Assembly: GCA_008638375.1 (NCBI GenBank)
Contig: CM018051.1
Coordinates: 30,822,740 to 30,886,739, forward strand
From: Nyssa sinensis
Taxonomy: Eukaryota > Streptophyta > Magnoliopsida > Cornales > Nyssaceae
Reading direction: 5' to 3'
DNA length: 64,000 nt
A program made the position numbers and the translations under genes. The notes under the pieces are model-generated. The model had not been told where the DNA came from. It ran no database searches and saw only the letters and a list, made by a program, of their open reading frames with translations. Shown piece after piece: positions 47,284 through 59,124 of this stretch; the stretch's first letter is position 1, and each line of letters starts with the position of its first letter.

Positions 47284-47570
47284 TGTAACACCCCGACCTG
47301 ATTACTAGGTGATTAGGGTTACTACATAAATATTAAACGAAATTAGTGTGTAAAATACATTAAAATGATGGTTAGGAATAACTAAGTCCCTAATTAGAAT
47401 AAAATAATAAAGATTATTATAATCGTGAAATTACAATTTCACCCATTAGTGAAGCTAGCACTTATGATTTAAATAATGTTAGCCCATAAAATTAACATAT
47501 AAAAATTTATTTAATAAATAACTAAGGGAGCTTAATCCTTGATAAATAAAATAAAATAAGCCAAAAGAGG

Positions 47571-47655
47571 TTGGCCCAAGGACTTGAACCCAACACCTTG
47601 TAGTAGGTAAAGCCTTTTCCCCAAAAGAATAGCCACTAGGCTACCAACCTTTTAA
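47571..47655 (-). ncRNA. tRNA-like segment with A and B boxes (SINE or tRNA relic)
   Basis: On the minus strand: ggttggtagcctagtggcta, then about 40 nt, then ggttcaagtcc and ggccaacc. The A-box-like tagcctagtgg and B-box-like ggttcaagtcc are spaced as in a tRNA with a long variable arm, and the ends (ggttgg / ccaacc) pair like an acceptor stem. The T stem does not pair well and no clean anticodon loop is visible, so this is a tRNA-derived relic, not a functional gene. Confidence 0.4.
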
Positions 47656-47832
47656 TGTTTAAATATACACAAAATATGTGTATATATTCATGATAGGCAT
47701 ATATGGTATGTAAATAACACATAAGAGTACGTATGTATATGTATATATGCAAAATGCATAAATACCATAGAAAATGTCAAACAATTGGGAATCACCATTA
47801 AAAGTGGTTTGAGCCAGACCATGCTTAATCCA

Positions 47833-50399
47833 TGTTACATCCTAAACCCCACCCTATGGGGATTAGGGCTAATGATCGGCCAATTAGGCACTTCGCCAAT
47901 ACACTAACTCTATTTAGCATATTGATGATGTGTCTAACCGAAGCCTCTTTATACATCCGAGTAGATTGCATTCAGTTATATAAAGTTATGTAGCAAAAAA
48001 TCTGAGTCTGTAATTTTTTTATATGAATACAGTCTCACTCGGCAGAGCATAAGTAACATAACATCAGGGATACAATAATATGAGCCCAACTTTATATTAT
48101 ATATGAGTATTTGAACTAATACATTATCGGTGAATATTATTCAGATTTCATTCATACTCTAAGCTATCACATCAGTCTGCTACCTGTCACTTCAGGTTGC
48201 TATCTCCATGGCTGGGATACTGATCCTCTTCTAGCTAGAGTTTCTGTTCATCATAGCTCACAAACATCTGAAACTATAACTTCTTAGTCATTCCTAAAAA
48301 TATATTGGATAAAACTCTGTGAGCTTTATGAAAAGCTCATGAGTAACACTAGTCCCCTGTCATGGGTTTCTAAAAACCATTTTTTATAACTTTGAAAATT
48401 CTTAAAACTTTCATGGATAGCAATAGAAAAGAGTTGTATTGAAAGCTACTGGCATTCTTAAAACATAAACATATAACTAAGTTGTAAGATATTTACTTGG
48501 AATCTTGCAAGAGTTTATGCCATATAATTTTTCAAGTTAAACATGATATCATAAAATATGATACTTATGAGCAAATAAAACATTCCAAACTTCTTGAAAC
48601 TTTTGTCCCTTAGGATAGGTTGTCACCTGTACACTAAAGTTGTAAAATATTTTGTGCCAACAACTATAAGCTATGTCCTTGCAGACCTGTAATAGTCACC
48701 TGGGCGATTGTATGTAATCTAGAGATCTGAGCTTACATAGCCTATCAGATTTAGATTCTCGGCCAAGTCGCTTATATAGACTCTTCTAAAGCTTACCGGA
48801 TCTTAACCCCCGACAGGGCCTGTTGGGCACATAAAATTGAAAACATGTTAGGTCTCATTATGTGCAGGGAGGATACCTTAGACTCTTGGGCTACCCTGAG
48901 TTGAGCAGCCAGGTTTTTCGTACCCTTAAGATGCTATTTTACCATCCGTTGAGCTCATCGCTTCTACCCTTTGTGCTGACAGTTCAACTATCTTCTATAC
49001 GAAGACTGCCACTTTAGAGTAAGGTTATCTTCATGTGGTTTACCATATCCTCAATCTCATAGTCTATAGCATTCTTCATCTAGTAAGTCATATGAACACA
49101 CTGACTCTCTCCCATGCTACACTCTTGTATGTCATCGGTGCTGCTATTTCAATCGATGCACCTTCCAACATCTTAGGAGTCATCGACTATAGGGGTCAGA
49201 TGCACTGCCATTTTTCCGTTCGACAATCTGATCACCAGGATCTGTGTTACAGAACAGGTTCCATTCTTCACATTAGATATGCTTGTCCTTCCTCTCGGAC
49301 CATTCATTCACAGGACACTCACGAGGTCTCAGGGACTTGTCATTGTGCCTCCTATTGAGGATGATGATATGGCTTAGCAAGAGTAGGAGCAGATAGACCA
49401 GCAGTAGTAGAAGGAGTAGTTGCCCGAGTAGGTTTAGCTACAGGCTCCACAACAGTAGCAACAGTAGGCACAAGCACCAGGACAGCCGCAACAACCTCCA
49501 TGGCTACCGCAAGTACCCGGAAAGCAAATTTGGGTCGGGACTTTCTAGTTGACCAGACTCCACCGAAGTCTTATACCCCTCTTGGTACCGACTGTCATAA
49601 ATTAGTCGGAGCATTTTCTTTTACTGCTAGCCAGCCGGTGTCTAGAGATGAGATCAATGAGAGGTTTGAGCAGCATCACGCCTGGATCCGTGTAAACGTT
49701 GATCAACAATTACACCAATACTACACATAAATTTGTGTGGAGTTCTATCTACTAATGATGGAGGAGATAACCCGTCACTGCGATGCCCTTCAAGATCTGA
49801 CCTAGGCATTCTCACAAGCCTTTCCACAAAGCTTACTTGGATTTATATAGTGAATCTGCATATGATTTTTATAGTGAACTATTTTATGTTTTAAATCGTT
49901 ATCGTTTGTAAATCCATGACAAGGTACCAGAATTACTCACGAGCTTTTCACAAAGCTCACTTGGATTTACCCATGTATTTTAGGAAATGATAACGAATGG
50001 AAAGTTGTCCCCTTCTGATGAAGGAATTTCAAAACCTCGCACTTTTGGAATAATTTTAGCTATACATAGTTACGTTGAAGTTGTGAGTACTAATAGATGA
50101 AGACTTTTAAACAAGCTAAAACTTGTCATAGTAATGGATAAAACTTCCATGACTTTTGTAACCGTAATTGTGGAAGAGACTTTGTAGTTGACTTTTGTAA
50201 ACGCTGTTATGTAATATGAATATATAAAAAAATGGTTAGTGTGTTTAGATGCTTTGTTCAGATGATTGTGCATTTGGTTATTGTCACTTCTACATTATTT
50301 TATTTCATTTTTGTTGGTTGCACACCCGCCCGTCTCTGTCAAGCCCTCAGGTCGGGTCATGTCCCCTAATCCGCATATGGTGGGTTTCGGGATGTGACA
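47833..50399. mobile_element. Insert bounded by two LTR 3' ends in opposite orientation
   Basis: Both ends carry the terminal motif of the long LTRs, inverted to each other over about 36 bp (tgttacatcctaaacccc at the left; ggtttcgggatgtgaca at the right). The core plus acceptor also appears twice: on the minus strand at 48294-48372 and on the plus strand at 49915-49983. No clean 5-bp duplication is present, only catgtt at both edges. I read it as two LTR ends facing outward around internal sequence, not as one LTR. Confidence 0.5.
49150..49860 (+). pseudogene. Unrecognised transposon-associated ORF with a glutamine-rich tail, full of TAG stops
   Basis: In the frame of 49348 the reading is FDNLITRICVTEQVPFFTLD, MLVLPLGPFIHRTLTRSQGL, VIVPPIEDDDMA. 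A stretch follows in which nine TAG codons alternate with CAG and CAA up to 49470, without any TAA or TGA; then PPWLPQVPGKQIWVGTF. If the TAGs were CAG, it would be a glutamine-rich linker. The first part vaguely resembles the N-terminal region of plant proteins labelled putative plant transposon protein, but I cannot confirm the family. Flanking short frames are shadows. Confidence 0.4.
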
Positions 50400-50667
50400 T
50401 GTTTTGAAATTAATTCTAATTAACCTAGTATTAGAGATCCTAATCTCTAATTTAGGTGCAATTATGCACTAGACCTTTTCTTAAGAAAACTTTTAATCAT
50501 GTACCGATTGATCAATTAATCCTATTCTATAAGCTTAATAATCAAATTTTAATCTTTATGACTAGGATTTTACTTTACCTTAAGAATTACCTATCATCAT
50601 TAGGGAAATTCTCCTTAATTAGTGTATATTTCACAATTTTCCAATTTAGTTACGTCGGGGTGTTATA

Positions 50668-50690
50668 TTCTCCCCTCTTTAAAAAGAGTT
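50668..50690 (-). promoter_or_regulatory. Polypurine tract of a minus-strand chromovirus
   Basis: Forward ttctcccctctttaaaaaga beside the LTR end; a purine tract on the element strand. Confidence 0.7.
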
Positions 50691-51399
50691 TTGTCCCTAA
50701 AACTCATTTCATCCTATGGGTACTCCTTATACAGAATGTTTAACCCTCGGGTTATTCTTGCTTAAATTTTAATCTTCACTAAATTTGTTACCATCTGGAA
50801 CTTAGTTGGTCGAATATGGAGCAATGTATATGTTTTTTAGTTCCGAAGTTACATAACGAAGTGGCCAACCTCACTCATAACCAAGGGCCTAATATTATAC
50901 AGTTCACTCCACTATCCTCATGGTACTTCTATTAATTTGGGATTCTATCAACGTAATTCCATCTCCTCATTTCTTTCTACAATTACAATCATTTATAATG
51001 ACACTAACTCTGATGTAGCGTCACTTAACACATTGCCTTGGCAGAATTTTCCTTCTTTCTCTAACAAATTCCTTTCTAGTGACTTCCTTAAGAGTCTTAC
51101 GTCTTTCTTTAAATATCAAATTAAGGTTACAATGGTTATTGGTTTCATGTCGTCACATAACTTATGGTCCCCTATCGTGATGTCAAAATCCTTATGATCT
51201 ACTGAGTCTAGTATTTAAGCACTAGAAAGTTTGGTCACTACAACACTATACTTCCAATAGGTGTCCTGCTTGGCTCAACCACAAAATTTAAAGAATACAA
51301 TAAGTGCGTGGAGCCCGAATTTACTAAATAGGTGTAGGAATACTATAGATAGGAAGTGTACTTGTAACCACCATGGTTGCAGTTGAGGTGTTGCACGAC
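50691..51399. other. Unassigned sequence between gag and the PPT
   Basis: In an intact chromovirus pol would occupy 4 kb here. Only about 700 bp of AT-rich sequence is present, with no RT, RNase H or integrase motif on either strand, so pol is deleted or the two sides belong to different elements. Confidence 0.5.
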
Positions 51400-52580
51400 A
51401 ATAGTGCAAAAACCCTTCCCGAACATGTTTGTAGCTACTTTCCTTTGTCATTTGCTAGGATCACTACTCTTTGGTCTACTATGGTGGCAGTTGGGGTTAG
51501 ATCATTGGCAATTTGTTCTGGCTAAGGGGAATTCCTGATCATATGTACACCTTTCTGTATCGGAAGCATGCTTTAGAAGTTCTTTTACATTCTCCTTCAT
51601 GATACTTTTTACAGATAGAGCATATCGGCCTCGTCCCATCCATATCCTTGTTATTCTTGAGAATGCTAGTTTTCTACCTTTTCGAAGACTATAGATCCTA
51701 CTCCTTCTTTGAGTCTTTCCTAGGGTTTTTTCTTTTCATTATCTTCTCTTTCCCTTATAGCCTCCTTTAAGCCTCTTTATTACCATTACTTTGTTCATGA
51801 CTTTGCGTATGAAGGCAACTCAAATGCAACCACCTTACCATATAGACTAGTCTGCAACCTATGTTTGAACTTGCATGCCTTTCGAAACTCATCCGAAATC
51901 TAAAAGGGTGCAAAGCGAGATAGTTTAGGAAACCTCGTTGCATATTGTAATACAATCATGCTACCTTGTGCCAATCCCACAAAGTCATTGACTTTATATT
52001 CTTCGACTATTAGTAGAAAGTAGATATTATAAAATAATTCCACGAACCTAGTCCATTCCATTACTGACTCCTCTCTTTTTGCCATCAACCACCACTAATG
52101 GGCTTCTCCTTGTACCATATACGCAACCAACTTAAATTTTTGTTCCTTTGTGCAATTAAGGAGATTAAAGGTTTTCTCTATGGCAAGGACCCATGCCTCA
52201 GCAGTTATAGGGTCCACTATAGTACTAAAAGCTGGTGATTTCAACTTGTGAAACTGATCTATAAGTTCATTACTTAGAGTCATTCCTCCATTCTACGTTC
52301 GTGCAGGTGCCTGAGTAGGTTCCAATAGTGGTGCTGGTACCTGATCTAGGGCTAGAGTCGGGGTTTGGTGCAAGTTCTACATTGGCTAAATGCATAAGAT
52401 CGCTTGTGACGATCCTTTTATAGTCCACCCAAACTGTGTCAGGCTGGCCTCAATAGTATGTAATATAGGGTTTACTTTCTGAGCAACGGTCTCTCTCGGT
52501 ACTCGATTCTCTCTATGTGTTCTAACCATCTTTAGTTGAGAAAAAAACCAAAACTTATCAGTTTTTCTATCTAAATTCAT
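51400..52580 (-). pseudogene. gag: Chromovirus (Del/Tekay-like) gag
   Basis: Minus strand. Starts near MVRTHRENRVPRETVAQ. The capsid core reads FHKLKSPAFSTIVDPITAEA, WVLAIEKTFNLLNCTKEQKF, KLVAYMVQGEAH, WTRFVELFYNIYFL, LAQGSMIVLQYATRFPKLSR and FAPF, matching plant chromovirus gag (LEMEKVFEVLNCTDEQKV, QGSMTVAQYEAKFTELSRFAP in relatives). Further on (51640-51560) the nucleocapsid-like CSICKKYHEGECKRTSKACF is visible, with the second zinc-knuckle cysteine changed to tyrosine. Stops and shifts interrupt it. The PBS lies about 330 bp upstream. Confidence 0.85.
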
Positions 52581-52911
52581 GTCTTAGCAAGAAATTTTTA
52601 ATTGTCATGACCTCAAGTTTATCATACAGAATCATTATAATGTGCTAAGTTCGTGCTTATGGATTATTGTTTCAAAAATCATCTTGGCTCCTTCTTATAA
52701 TTTATTAAGTTTCATCAGTTTCAAGATTTTACGATACCTAATTTGTTAAAGGTTGTGGAAGCCTAACAAATAGTTTCCTAGGTTATGCTGACCTAGACAC
52801 CAAAGTTACCAACCTTTTTGGTTAACTTTAGGTTTGGGAACTCTATACTCAAATGGTTACCTTAGGTTTGGGTAACATATGATCTGGTAGTAACTCCATC
52901 GGTTACCTATT

Positions 52912-52923
52912 GCTCTAATACCA
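52912..52923 (-). promoter_or_regulatory. Primer binding site, initiator tRNA-Met type
   Basis: On the minus strand tggtattagagc, one change from the plant consensus tggtatcagagc, lies 4 nt after the LTR end gggatatgaca. It orients the LTR at 52928 as a 5' LTR on the minus strand. Confidence 0.85.
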
Positions 52924-52927
52924 CTTC

Positions 52928-53461
52928 TGTCATATCCCAAGCCCTACCCTATACGGATTAGGGATTGTGACCAGCCAATCAGTTACATTGTCCACATTTA
53001 CCTTGTGCAAACTACGAGTTATGCAACTAAACAAAGGTTATATCTAACTTGTTCCAAATGTTTTGCATTCTTTTGATAATATATTTTGTAGAGGAAATAT
53101 GCATTTCAATTGATAACTATATTAGGCGAATGAAAATATACTTGGTAAAGCATCTAAAAACCAAAAAGGTTTCACTAGATACAGTAGAATTTTACATTCA
53201 TGTTCAATACATCCATTACTACAAAAACCCATTATGGCAATTCTATACTTGTCATAACTAGTTTACATAAATATGGGGTAAAGCATTCCACTTGGCTTTC
53301 ATACTCCAAATGATCTTCCTAAAAACCATCATACAAGTGGTTTATTAGTTCCCGTTGCTCAGGCTTTCACTTGAAAATGTTAGAAAAAATCCATGTGAGT
53401 TTCACTAAGCTCATGAGTAACACAAGCGCCCTATCGTGAGTTTTCAAAATCCAAACATACT
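52928..53461 (-). mobile_element. 5' LTR (3' part) of the minus-strand chromovirus, truncated
   Basis: Matches 40799-41333 closely and carries the same core and acceptor (53372-53456). The match stops abruptly after caaacatactt, where unrelated sequence starting tgttaccc begins. With 40799-42726 and 46197-47283 it forms an LTR pair of one element. Confidence 0.7.
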
Positions 53462-54359
53462 TGTTACCCAAATATTTACCCTAAAGGGAGGTGAATAGGG
53501 TATTTTGAAAATATTGACAACTTTTACAAACTTTAAAAATGAATGAAATATATGTAGAAGTATGTAAAAGAATAGAGAAAAAGAGACAACAGACAAATTT
53601 TTTTATGATGTTCAATAAATTTTCTACGTCCTTGACTCAAACATCCACAATTAAGTTTTCCATTATCTTGATCTCATTTGCAGCTGGATGTTAAACCATT
53701 ACAACAAGAGCTCCTAGTTCTTTGCCTAACAAAATATCCCATTTTGGCTCATAAGGGTAACATCTACCCGCAAGTCTCACTACAATAAGAAGATATAAAG
53801 TTGTTTACCAACAAGTACTCTTTTAAAGAGTTAATTGGTACAATAAATAACCACTCTCTAAAGATTGATCAAGTGTAAGATCAGAGTATTTAAGATGAGT
53901 AAAACTTTAGATCTCGATTTTCAATAAAGAGACCTAAAGTCAAGAATAAGGATGTAGAACTTAAAGCTTGTAAATAAATATCAATAAATGTTGTAGAGAA
54001 CCTATATTTATAACCATTGAAAGAATATATCTATTGGATTTTAAAATAAAGTCATTCCCCCATTTTTTATCAATTCAAAATTTAAAATTTTTGATTGCTA
54101 GATCGACAAAATAGTTGACTAGTTTCACCAATTAGTTTACTAGATGAAGATCTAGTTGTCGGATTAGCTTAACTAATTTTTCTAGAAGGTTTGAGGTTCA
54201 CATGTTTAAGAACATTTACTCAACTGGTTCTTAGAGTCAGTCAACTGGTTCTATGATACACTATTTTTGCCTTTGAAAGTCGATCGACAGTAGGTTCAAG
54301 CTATGTACAAAAAATGGTCACTCAGTCGATTGGTTCCAAGATGTCTTTGCATGGTCTTA
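53462..54359 (+). other. Unassigned LTR-like sequence starting TGTTACCC
   Basis: AT-rich, no coding. It begins tgttacccaaatatttaccc and ggtgaatagggta, words that resemble the starts of some plant copia (SIRE/Maximus-like) or Tat LTRs. It could be the LTR and leader of the Tat/Ogre relic that follows, but no PBS or second copy is in the window. Confidence 0.3.
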
Positions 54360-55767
54360 CAAATACATGCTCGATTTGGACATAGACATAGTCCAACACA
54401 AAATCTCGACTTACCTTGATGCCAAACCAATCAAACAGAAATTGAGGAAACTCATGTAAGATTAGTCCCCCAAAATCAAAGAGGAAGTCGAGAAACAGTT
54501 AGCTGTAGGGTTCTTGGCTGTGGTCGAGTACCCACAATGGTTAGCCAATATCGTCCCTGTCCCCAAGAAGGATGGGGGAGTCCGCATGTGCGTTGACTAT
54601 AGGGACCTCAACAAAGTCTGTCCAAAAGACAACTTTCCCTTACCAAATATAGACCATTTGGTAGACAACACAACTTAACATGCCATGATGTCCTTTGTAG
54701 ATGGCTTCGAAGGATATAATCAAATCAAGATGTACCCCGGTCATATGGAAAAAACTACCTTTACAACACAATGGGGCACATATTGCTACACAATCATGCC
54801 TTTCAGCTTGAAAAATGCAAGGGCTACATATTTAAAGGCAGCCACTAACATCCTACATGACCTTATCCATAAAGAGGTTGAAATCTATGTTGATGACATG
54901 ATTATGAAATCTAAAGGCAGGGAAAGGCATTTCGACTGCCTAAGAAAGTTCTTAGAGAGAATTAGGAAATACAAAATGAGACTAAACCCCCAAAAGTGTG
55001 TATTCAGAGTCATATCAGGAAAACTCCTACGCTTTATAATAAGTCAAAGATGGATAGAAGTGGATCCCACAAAAATCAAAGCCATTATAGAAATGCCTCC
55101 GCCCAAAACGGAAAAGCAAGTTAGGGGCTTCATAGAGAGACTTCAACACATCAGCAAATTTATATCACAACTAACTACTATCTATGAGCCCATTTTTAAA
55201 CTTCTGAAGAAAGATTCTCCCAAAAAGTGAAACCCCTCATGCCAAGTGGCTTTCGAAAAGATCAAAGAATACATGACCAATCTGCTAGTCCTAGTTCTCC
55301 CGTAACTTGGGTTGCCTTTATTACTGTACCTCGCAATAACTAACATAGTCGCTAGAGCCATGTTAGCCCAAAACCAAACACATGAAAGAAAGGAGAAAGT
55401 TGTTTACTATGTGAGCTGGAGGTTGATTTCCAATGAGCAAAACAATAATGCACTTGAAAAAACGTGCACCACTCTTGTCTAGGTTACCCAAAAGCTCCGC
55501 CATTACATGTTGGCTTATATAATACACTTAGTTTCCCGCATGGACCCTATGAAGTATATTTTTGAAAAACCAACCCCATCAAGCTGCACTACTCGGTGGC
55601 TACTATTACTTTTTGAATTTGACATAGTGCACAAAACTCAAAAATCCATCAAAGGGATGGCCATGGCCAACTGGCCAAGTACCCAACAGATTGTCTAGTT
55701 AAGGGTGAGATTGTTAAGGAAACTGAGTTCCTAGATGGAGCAATCATGAAAATTCATGAGAATTGGT
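54360..55767 (+). pseudogene. pol: Tat/Ogre-lineage reverse transcriptase and first RNase H
   Basis: Plus strand. RT motifs in order: KIKEEVEKQLAVGFL, ANIVPVPKKDGGVRMCVDYR, DLNKVCPKDNFPLPNI, FVDGFEGYNQIKMYP, TTFTTQWGTYCYTIMPFSLK, VEIYVDDMIMKSKGR (intact YVDD), LNPQKCVFRVISGKLL, EVDPTKIKAIIEMPPPKTEK, QVRGFIERLQHISKF. The first RNase H follows (AFEKIKEYM, LPLLLYLAITN, RAMLAQNQ, KVVYYVSWRL, LEKTCTTLV). The YVDD box is intact but stops occur before 54679 and at 55228. gag and protease are absent upstream. The sequence is interrupted at 55768 by a solo LTR with duplication TTGGT. Confidence 0.9.
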
Positions 55768-58700
55768 TGTCACATCCCATAACCCACCCTATGCGAATTA
55801 AAGTATGCGACCGGCCAGTTAGGCACCCATTGTGGTTTGTCCTTATTAAAAATACCAATAAGTATCCTAACATCAGGCCATTCACTTGAAATTTTCAAGT
55901 ATTATGCATTCATTACCTAAATATAAAGCAGCGGAAAGTAAAATAAGGAATGCATATTAACTTGGCAGAGCATCAAGCTAATTTCTGTATATATATACAC
56001 AAGTTAACAAAAGAATTACATTTTTACACGTGTTTACAAAATATTCAAAAATGACATGGAATACAAAAATGGGTTTATCATCATTATGTCTGCCTATCTA
56101 TCTTCTAAATCTTTCCTAATCCTTGCCATCGACGCCTTCACCTGAAAAATGTTAAAATAATAAAATGAGCTTACACAAGCCCAGTGAGTAACATAGGCTC
56201 CTGCCATGGGTTTCAAAACCAATTCATATATGCATGATATTCACATGAAATGCATGCTCAAATGCAGTTCAAGTAGGACAGTGCAGCTCAAATAGATCAG
56301 ATCAGAACAGAGCAGATTAACAATCAGACGTATATCAACAAGTGTGTCTGATCCTTTCCCCAGGTGATGTGGGATGCTGAGTTCACCATACCTCATAGCC
56401 AGCCATCCACCCCCTGGGGTCAAATCAGAATGAAACGAGACAATATTAAGCGGATGCCTGAGTACTAGGATGCTGAGTTTACCACACCTCATAGCCAGCC
56501 ATCCGAGTATCAGGACGGAACAGAACAAGACTGAGCGGATGCTGAGTTCACCACGCCTCATAGCCAGCCATCCACCCTTTGGTATACTCAATCCTGTGGT
56601 GGGCCCAGAGTAGACACAACATAGAAAACAAAATAGGACAGATTATGAATGAACGGAATCACAATAAGATGTATCAGAAGCAGGACAATATGGAAATATG
56701 CCACATGCAATGCAATGCAGAGAATATGCATGAAACAATGCACTAAAATAGTACAATATATATAATAGTTCAGTGTATAAACAATGCAGAATAAAACTCT
56801 AGACAGTATAATACTTATACACCAAGTCAAGAATCCGAATTACTCACAGTTCGTTGAAACTAGTTCGGCTTCCCTTCCAGTTGATTCTAGATCCGGAAGT
56901 CCTAGAATAGTAATCACAGACGTCAGTTATTAATGATAGTGTTTCTACCTATTTCACCAATTTCTTGCAGCCACTAAATGGTCGACTTGATGCTTAAACT
57001 AATAGGAATTATATTGGTCTAAGAGTGATGTGCATGCATTAAATGTTATATATAATAAAACTCTAAAATCAGATTATGAGTTTGGGGTCAACCCAACTGC
57101 CTCAACTCAGCCCTAACATAAGGTATCAGAGGAAAAATCATCAAAACGTGTCTGCTAGAGTTGGAGTCTCCTGAGGAATGTTCCAAAATTATTTAGAGTA
57201 CAATGCAACCAATCAACTCCTTGTAGCTCACATCCGGTTAATAATTTTCTGTAAATTAAGATGATTTTTAATTGGTAGCTAAATAGGATAAACTCCAACC
57301 AAAAGAAATTTAAAAATATGACAGAAGTTAATTGTTGTTGAAGTAGTTAGTTCAGGACAGCTTGGAACAGCAGTCGGTTGCTGTTGAAGGTGACCAATTC
57401 ATGGCAGTTGCGTGTGGGGAACAAATTAATAGTCAGGGACATTTTTAGTTGCAGCACATCTACCGCTGGGCTTGTCAACAAAACACTAATAAGAATCAGG
57501 TGGTTTACCCTTTATCGGTGCAACAGGACTGGAAAGACACAAGTTCACATGAAAAAAATAGAAGTGGATTGATCATGTGGGTTATGGATAATTGAGACTG
57601 CTCTATGAGCTGGACCAGTCAATAAAATAGCATCACATAAAACACTTGAGCACAGATTGCGGCTGCTCCAAATGAAACTAATTACAAGGTCCTTTACACA
57701 ATCAAGATAATATAATATATATTATATTCTTCTACAATCAGTTTCTTTAAAACCAATACATATCAACAAAAATTTATATTGGTTCATAAGGATTTTTCTA
57801 GACCATTATTTTATTTTATTTTCACTTGTAGATATATTCTTTTGGTGGAGTTTTATTGAAGTTGAGGATCAGCCCCTATTAGGGGCGTGTTCTTATCAGA
57901 ACTGCTGTAGAGGTTCACTTTTTATGTGATTCCACCCAATAGCTAGCAGGTATGAGTTTAATTATACTTTGGGTAATTATTTAGGAGTAGTATACTGCTG
58001 GAACGTGGCCAGGGAACCTCCACAACAGGCTCGGTTCAGATCAGCTCACCATTTGAGCGTGATCTGATTTTGGACTTCTGTACAGCACAACAAATCCACA
58101 CATCTCCATACATAATTTCACTTAAATCTCAAGCTACCTAAAGAATCAATTCAGCACTAATTAACAAGGTGATTCCCAGCCGACATCCAACTTCGAGAAC
58201 AAATTAGTTCTAGGACTTACTTTTCCAACAGGTCACGGCTGAGTGGGTTTCCCTCATTCAAAGGCCTGTGACAGTTAACTAATGTGTATACATATTTTAA
58301 AGAGAGCATACAAAGGTTACAACAGAATTCCTAAATCACGTACTGGAAAACTTCAAAAGGGTTTATATCTCCTATTGCCACTGAATTAAATATGGTTTCC
58401 AGTTTTCCCAAACAATTACATATTGTTATACTTAGCATGTAGCCCCATTAAAATACTAAATTAGAAAATAAAAATCATACCTGCTTTCAGATCAGGTGGG
58501 TCGTTAGAGAGGAAAGAAAATCTAGAAAACTGGAGCGACATTCGCTCCGCTTCTGCGCTGCTTCAAATACCAGCCGAGAGCTGATTCCCACGCCCCCCAC
58601 TTTGATTTGTGTTGCTGTATTAACTCACTAATTTGTAATACTTCAGCCTACAATTTGGCCAACCCTCAAACGACTATAGAAAGATTTATCAGAGGGTAGC

Positions 58701-59124
58701 AGATGGCTTGAATCAGCGTTGTTAATGTAGCAACAGAGATGGGAAGTGCAGCAAAATCAGAAAAATAGATGAGGAACGCAAAGTGCAGATCAGCTTATGG
58801 AGATCTGGGATCAAAATTCCCTCTTGGCCACTATTCAGTGGAACTTATAACCACAAGGAAGAATCTGGAAAGGGGTATGTCGGTGGCTTACTATGACTAT
58901 TGCTAGAATATTCTACACTGTGCCTGATCTTTTCTCGCACGTGACTCAAATCTTACATACATATATATTAGTTTCTTATTTTATTTCCCTTTTTGAAAAA
59001 GTGCTACTGCAACAGTTTCTTTTCTTAACTTATTTAATTGTTGTTTTGTGCACACATTTTGTACGCACCATTTTCAAGTAAAATGGGACTTTTTATTTAT
59101 TTTTTAAATTTTCAGGATATTACA
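55768..59124 (-). mobile_element. Solo LTR (3357 bp, TSD TTGGT) inserted in pol
   Basis: Forward it starts tgtcacatcccataaccc and ends ttcaggatattaca. The exact duplication TTGGT lies at 55763-55767 and 59125-59129, and the pol frame joins across it as ENW/WCLFFDGATN. No coding is seen inside. On the minus strand it has the donor AACT/GTGAGTAA (intron from 56847), the core and the acceptor ATTTTTCAG (ends 56142), and 374 nt to the LTR end. An imperfect tandem phrase with tgctgagttcaccac and catagccagccatcc repeats three times at 56375-56575. Confidence 0.9.

Larger units (their letters stand above)
47284..50667 (-). mobile_element. LTR with inverted ends beside a chromovirus PPT
   Basis: Forward it starts tgtaacaccccgac and ends gtcggggtgttata, so the two ends are 14-bp inverted copies. 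To the right lies ttctcccctctttaaaaaga; read on the minus strand this is a purine-rich PPT directly before an LTR start, so this is the 3' LTR of a minus-strand element. Similar gaggggagaatgtaac junctions are typical of Del/Tekay elements. About 820 bp belong to the LTR itself; 47833-50399 looks like inserted foreign sequence. It includes a tRNA-like segment at 47571-47655. Confidence 0.55.

Noticed and set aside
47279..53466. TGTTA at 47279-47283 and 53462-53466 as a target duplication of one large minus-strand element
   Set aside because: The right edge lacks the expected CA end, and the flanking LTRs are of two different families; a 5-mer match can arise by chance.
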